NCBI RefSeq assembly: GCF_023101145.1
Contig: NZ_CP073714.1
Coordinates: 4,526,001-4,590,000, forward strand
Direction: 5' to 3'
DNA: 64,000 nt
DNA from: Paenibacillus pabuli
GTDB lineage: Bacteria; Bacillota; Bacilli; Paenibacillales; Paenibacillaceae
Position numbers and translations under genes: made by a program. Below, piece by piece: positions 61,518 to 64,000 of this stretch (the stretch's first letter is position 1; each line of letters opens with the position of its first letter). The notes below the pieces were generated by a model. That model was not told the DNA's origin. It was given only the letters and a program-made list of their open reading frames with translations, and did no database searches.

Positions 61518-62390
61518 TTAGTGAATATCTTTCTTTTTGAAATTGCCACCCTTAACTTCGGCTACATCATAAACTACAATAAAAGCATTGGGGTCAATTT
61601 CGTGAATGATATCCTTGATTTTGCTTTCTTCCATACGGTTGATGACGCAGGTAATCTCTTTGAATTGTTCATTGGAATAGCCACCATAAGCATCGGTATA
61701 GGTTGCTCCACGACCTAAACGGTCACGAATCGTTTCGACCATGATCTCCGGTTGATTGGTAATAATTTTGAAGGTTTTGGACCCGCTCAAACCTTCTTCA
61801 ACGATATGTATCACTTTAGAAGCGATGTAATAAGCAAGTGCGGACAGAATCGCCCCTTGCAGTCCAAATACAGTTGATACGACAATAAAGACAAACATGT
61901 TCAAGAATAAGATTAGATCACTGGTTCCGAAAGGTAATTTACGTGAAAGCAGGACAGCCAGCATATCGATTCCATCCAATGCCCCGCCATTACGCAAAGC
62001 CAAACCCATACCAAAACCGATAATAATCCCGCCCACGACGGTAATTAACAAGGTATCCCCTTGAATAATTGTTGGAACATGGTGCATAAGGCTTGTACCA
62101 GCAGCAAGCGAGGCAATACCTATAATGGAATAAATAGCAAAGCTTTTACCAATCTGTTTATAGCCTAACCATACAAATGGAATGTTGATGATACCAATCA
62201 GCATCCCTAAAGGTAAACCAAACAGCTGTGAGCCAACGATACTAAGACCGGTCACACCACCGTCTGATACATTGTTTGGAATCAATACAGCTTCCAGACC
62301 ATATGAGGTAATAAAAGCCCCGATCATAATCAATAATACTTTGGAGATGATTTTCAGTTTGTTAGACTTCTGCACGTTCCTTTGATTCAT
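61518..62390 (-). CDS. YitT-family membrane protein
   Basis: The 290-residue protein has five or six membrane segments (signature LIPNNVSDGGVTGLSIVGSQ, then GGALDGIDMLA) and a C-terminal cytoplasmic DUF2179 domain (about 210-285, TYTDAYGGYSNEQFKEITCV). The role of the family is unknown; it may be a transporter. It is monocistronic. Confidence 0.9.
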   Translation of the reverse strand: MNQRNVQKSNKLKIISKVLLIMIGAFITSYGLEAVLIPNNVSDGGVTGLSIVGSQLFGLPLGMLIGIINIPFVWLGYKQIGKSFAIYSIIGIASLAAGTSLMHHVPTIIQGDTLLITVVGGIIIGFGMGLALRNGGALDGIDMLAVLLSRKLPFGTSDLILFLNMFVFIVVSTVFGLQGAILSALAYYIASKVIHIVEEGLSGSKTFKIITNQPEIMVETIRDRLGRGATYTDAYGGYSNEQFKEITCVINRMEESKIKDIIHEIDPNAFIVVYDVAEVKGGNFKKKDIH

Positions 62391-62514
62391 TCCTTTTCCC
62401 CCTTGGACAATTAAGCGATAAAAAATAGTCTATAATAAATATCACTAATTTGGCAATAGATCGTCATATATGTAACTACGAATTCGCTCTGCTCGTTTCC
62501 TCGATCAGATTACA

Positions 62515-62871
62515 TTATTTCCCGATTGATACTCGATATGCCGTAATTTTATTCTCCAGCATCTGATCTGCTGACTGAAGTGTGTGCATCTGCTGTTGAA
62601 TCGCCTCTTTGTGCTCTTCCAGCAACTTTAAACGCTCTTCAGCCGTATGCTCACCTTCTTGAAATAAGGATGCGTACTTTTTGATGATAGCAATAGGCAT
62701 TTGAGTCTCTTTTAGTTTGATTACAAATTGCAGCCATTTCAGATGCGATTCGTTGTATCGTCTATCTCCACTAGCATCACGGAGCGGTATGATAATCTGC
62801 TCCTTCTCATAATAACGCAATGTGTGGGTACTGATACCGAGCAGTTCAGCCACTTCACCGATTGTATGCAT
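62515..62871 (-). CDS. MerR-family regulator
   Basis: The 118-residue protein has the MerR helix-turn-helix (TIGEVAELLGISTHTLRYYE) and a coiled-coil dimer helix (about 75-105). It has no cysteines for metal binding. It is divergent from the SDR gene at 62978, whose promoter has the 19-bp MerR-type spacer, so it very likely controls that gene. Confidence 0.9.
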   Translation of the reverse strand: MHTIGEVAELLGISTHTLRYYEKEQIIIPLRDASGDRRYNESHLKWLQFVIKLKETQMPIAIIKKYASLFQEGEHTAEERLKLLEEHKEAIQQQMHTLQSADQMLENKITAYRVSIGK

Positions 62872-62893
62872 GGTGATCCTCCTTCTATTCTGC

Positions 62894-62924
62894 TTGACTT
62901 AGAGTAAGCTCTAATCAGTATAAT
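62894..62924 (+). promoter_or_regulatory. MerR-type promoter of the SDR gene
   Basis: TTGACT (62894-62899) and TATAAT (62919-62924) are 19 bp apart, and the spacer holds the dyad TTAGAGTAAGCTCTAA. Confidence 0.85.
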
Positions 62925-62977
62925 CAACTCGTAGTCATATCACAATAAATATGAACTGAAATTCAGGAGGAATATCC

Positions 62978-63751
62978 ATGAAGTATACAGTGATTACCGG
63001 TGCCAGTTCAGGCATTGGCTATGAAGCAGCTTTGGCTTTTGCGGCTCGCGGCAAACATTTGATCCTGGCTGCACGCAGAAGCGACGAACTGGAGAAGTTA
63101 AAATCGAAAATAACTGAAATTGATCCTGATCTGGACATTGTCATTCGCACGGTGGATCTGTCCATCGCCGCCAATGTCCATTCATTCTACGAAAGTCTTC
63201 AACATTACTCTATCGAGACATGGATTAACAACGCAGGGTTCGGAAACTTTGCTTCAGTTGGTGAACAACATCTACCTAAAATCGAACAGATGCTTCATCT
63301 GAATATAGAAGCATTAACCATTCTTTCTTCCCTGTATGTGCGTGATTATGCAAAGGTTGAGGGCACACAGCTCATTAACATTTCTTCAGGTGGTGGATAT
63401 ACGATCGTGGCGGATGCAGTAACCTACTGTGCAACAAAGTTCTATGTAAGTGCCTTTACGGAAGGACTTGCACAAGAATTAAAAGGCAATCAAGCAGCAA
63501 TGCAAGCAAAAGTACTCGCGCCTGCTGCAACGGAAACGGAATTTGCGGAACGTGCTTTTGATCTGGACGAGTTCGAATATGAGGGCCGTGTTCCCCAATT
63601 CCATACAGCAGAACAAATGGCTGGATTTTTGCTTGAATTATATGACAGCGAAAGCGTCGTGGGTATTGTAAATGGATTGACCTATGAGTTTGAATTGAAA
63701 GAACCGATCTTTCCGTATGCCGCGAGAGCAGCCTCGAAACCCAACGATTAA
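62978..63751 (+). CDS. SDR-family oxidoreductase, paralogue of the gene at 29298
   Basis: The 257-residue protein has TGASSGIG (about 7-14), NNAGFG, S in ISSGGGY and the Y/K of TYCATKFYVSAF. It is close to the SDR at 29298-30053 along its length but has a different regulator (MerR here, TetR there). CAGGAGG precedes the ATG. The substrate is unknown. Confidence 0.9.
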   Translation: MKYTVITGASSGIGYEAALAFAARGKHLILAARRSDELEKLKSKITEIDPDLDIVIRTVDLSIAANVHSFYESLQHYSIETWINNAGFGNFASVGEQHLPKIEQMLHLNIEALTILSSLYVRDYAKVEGTQLINISSGGGYTIVADAVTYCATKFYVSAFTEGLAQELKGNQAAMQAKVLAPAATETEFAERAFDLDEFEYEGRVPQFHTAEQMAGFLLELYDSESVVGIVNGLTYEFELKEPIFPYAARAASKPND

Positions 63752-63789
63752 TCATAAACTCAACTGTTATCCATCCTATATTAAACGTT

Positions 63790-63819
63790 AAAAGGGAACC
63801 TGTGATCAGGTTCCCTTTT
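63790..63819. terminator. Bidirectional terminator between SDR and nspC-like genes
   Basis: AAAAGGGAACCTG pairs perfectly with CAGGTTCCCTTTT around a 4-nt loop. Confidence 0.9.
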
Positions 63820-63844
63820 GCTCTTGCTATATCTGTAAAAAGTA

Positions 63845-64000
63845 TTAAGCCAATCTCATTTTGAAATCCTGATAGCCGAACTCGCGAACTACTTCGCAAT
63901 CGCCATCTTTTCTTTTCACTGCGATGGCCGGCAGCGGCATGCCGTTAAATGTATTGGTTTTGACCATGGAGTAGATCGCCATGTCCTCAAATACCAATCT
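63845..64000 (-). CDS. nspC: Carboxynorspermidine decarboxylase-like protein (C-terminal 51 residues)
   Basis: The window edge cuts off the start. The visible end reads LVFEDMAIYSMVKTNTFNG, then PLPAIAVKRKDG and EFGYQDFKMRLA. This matches the C-terminus of NspC as I recall it, a PLP enzyme that decarboxylates carboxynorspermidine or carboxyspermidine in polyamine synthesis. The active-site lysine lies outside the window. Confidence 0.75.
   Translation of the reverse strand, partial: RLVFEDMAIYSMVKTNTFNGMPLPAIAVKRKDGDCEVVREFGYQDFKMRLA

Noticed and set aside
1..64000. CRISPR arrays, tRNA or rRNA genes, insertion sequences, prophage genes
   Set aside because: No regular repeats, transposase-like frames, or stable RNA gene patterns were seen; absence is by eye only.

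Overview
The window looks like chromosome of a Paenibacillus-type member of the Bacillota. Base composition is moderate, Shine-Dalgarno sequences are strong (AGGAGG-like), and TTG/GTG starts are frequent. Carbohydrate uptake genes of the LplB and YesM/YesN kinds, a multimodular secreted mannanase, an rbsRKDACB ribose operon and many AraC, TetR and MerR regulators all point the same way. This assignment is inference from gene content, not from a marker gene. Both ends cut through genes: an LplB-type permease on the left and an nspC-like decarboxylase on the right.

Layout. 1-14.3 kb is a beta-mannoside/mannose region: an LplB-type permease and a GH2 beta-mannosidase with a divergent AraC regulator; a two-component system with a divergent secreted protein; and a co-directional AraC regulator, fused mannose-6-phosphate isomerase, ROK sugar kinase and GH38-like alpha-mannosidase. 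14.5-22.7 kb is mixed: a DUF3888 protein, a recombination scar joining two broken genes (XRE regulator and aminoglycoside phosphotransferase), a TetR/MMPL efflux unit, a DUF4304 protein, a LysR/DapA pair and an Eis-like acetyltransferase. 22.7-31.4 kb has a barnase/barstar pair, a GH26 mannanase (CBM35-GH26-X2-X2-CBM3) with a cre site, SDR genes with TetR regulators, a solute-binding-protein remnant and a Nudix hydrolase. 31.6-37.3 kb is the complete ribose operon behind one promoter with a palindrome that fits both a LacI-family operator and a CcpA cre box. 37.5-44.1 kb has a MaoC protein, a rifampin phosphotransferase/PEP-synthase-like enzyme, an EamA transporter, a beta-lactamase-fold hydrolase and PaiA. 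44.1-50.8 kb is a YesN/YesM two-component system divergent from a sugar ABC transporter. 51-52.7 kb is a zinc alcohol dehydrogenase with a divergent MerR regulator and clear promoters.

The least ordinary part is 52.7-57.8 kb. Two DUF6530-like paralogues bracket an MFS transporter, a MoxR AAA+ ATPase, a von Willebrand A protein and a degenerate GIY-YIG protein, all on the minus strand. The two paralogues have near-identical promoters followed by the same repeat-rich operator. The ATPase and the vWA protein lie in different frames joined at an A9 run that is also a canonical -1 slippery heptamer, so they may be made as one fused protein. I consider this the best candidate for an undescribed system.

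The right end (57.9-64 kb) holds an efflux MFS transporter, an AraC regulator, a CDF metal exporter, a YitT protein, a MerR/SDR pair with a textbook 19-bp-spacer MerR promoter, and the nspC fragment. I saw no tRNA, rRNA, CRISPR array, insertion sequence or prophage. All calls are from reading sequence and family knowledge; no database search was run.
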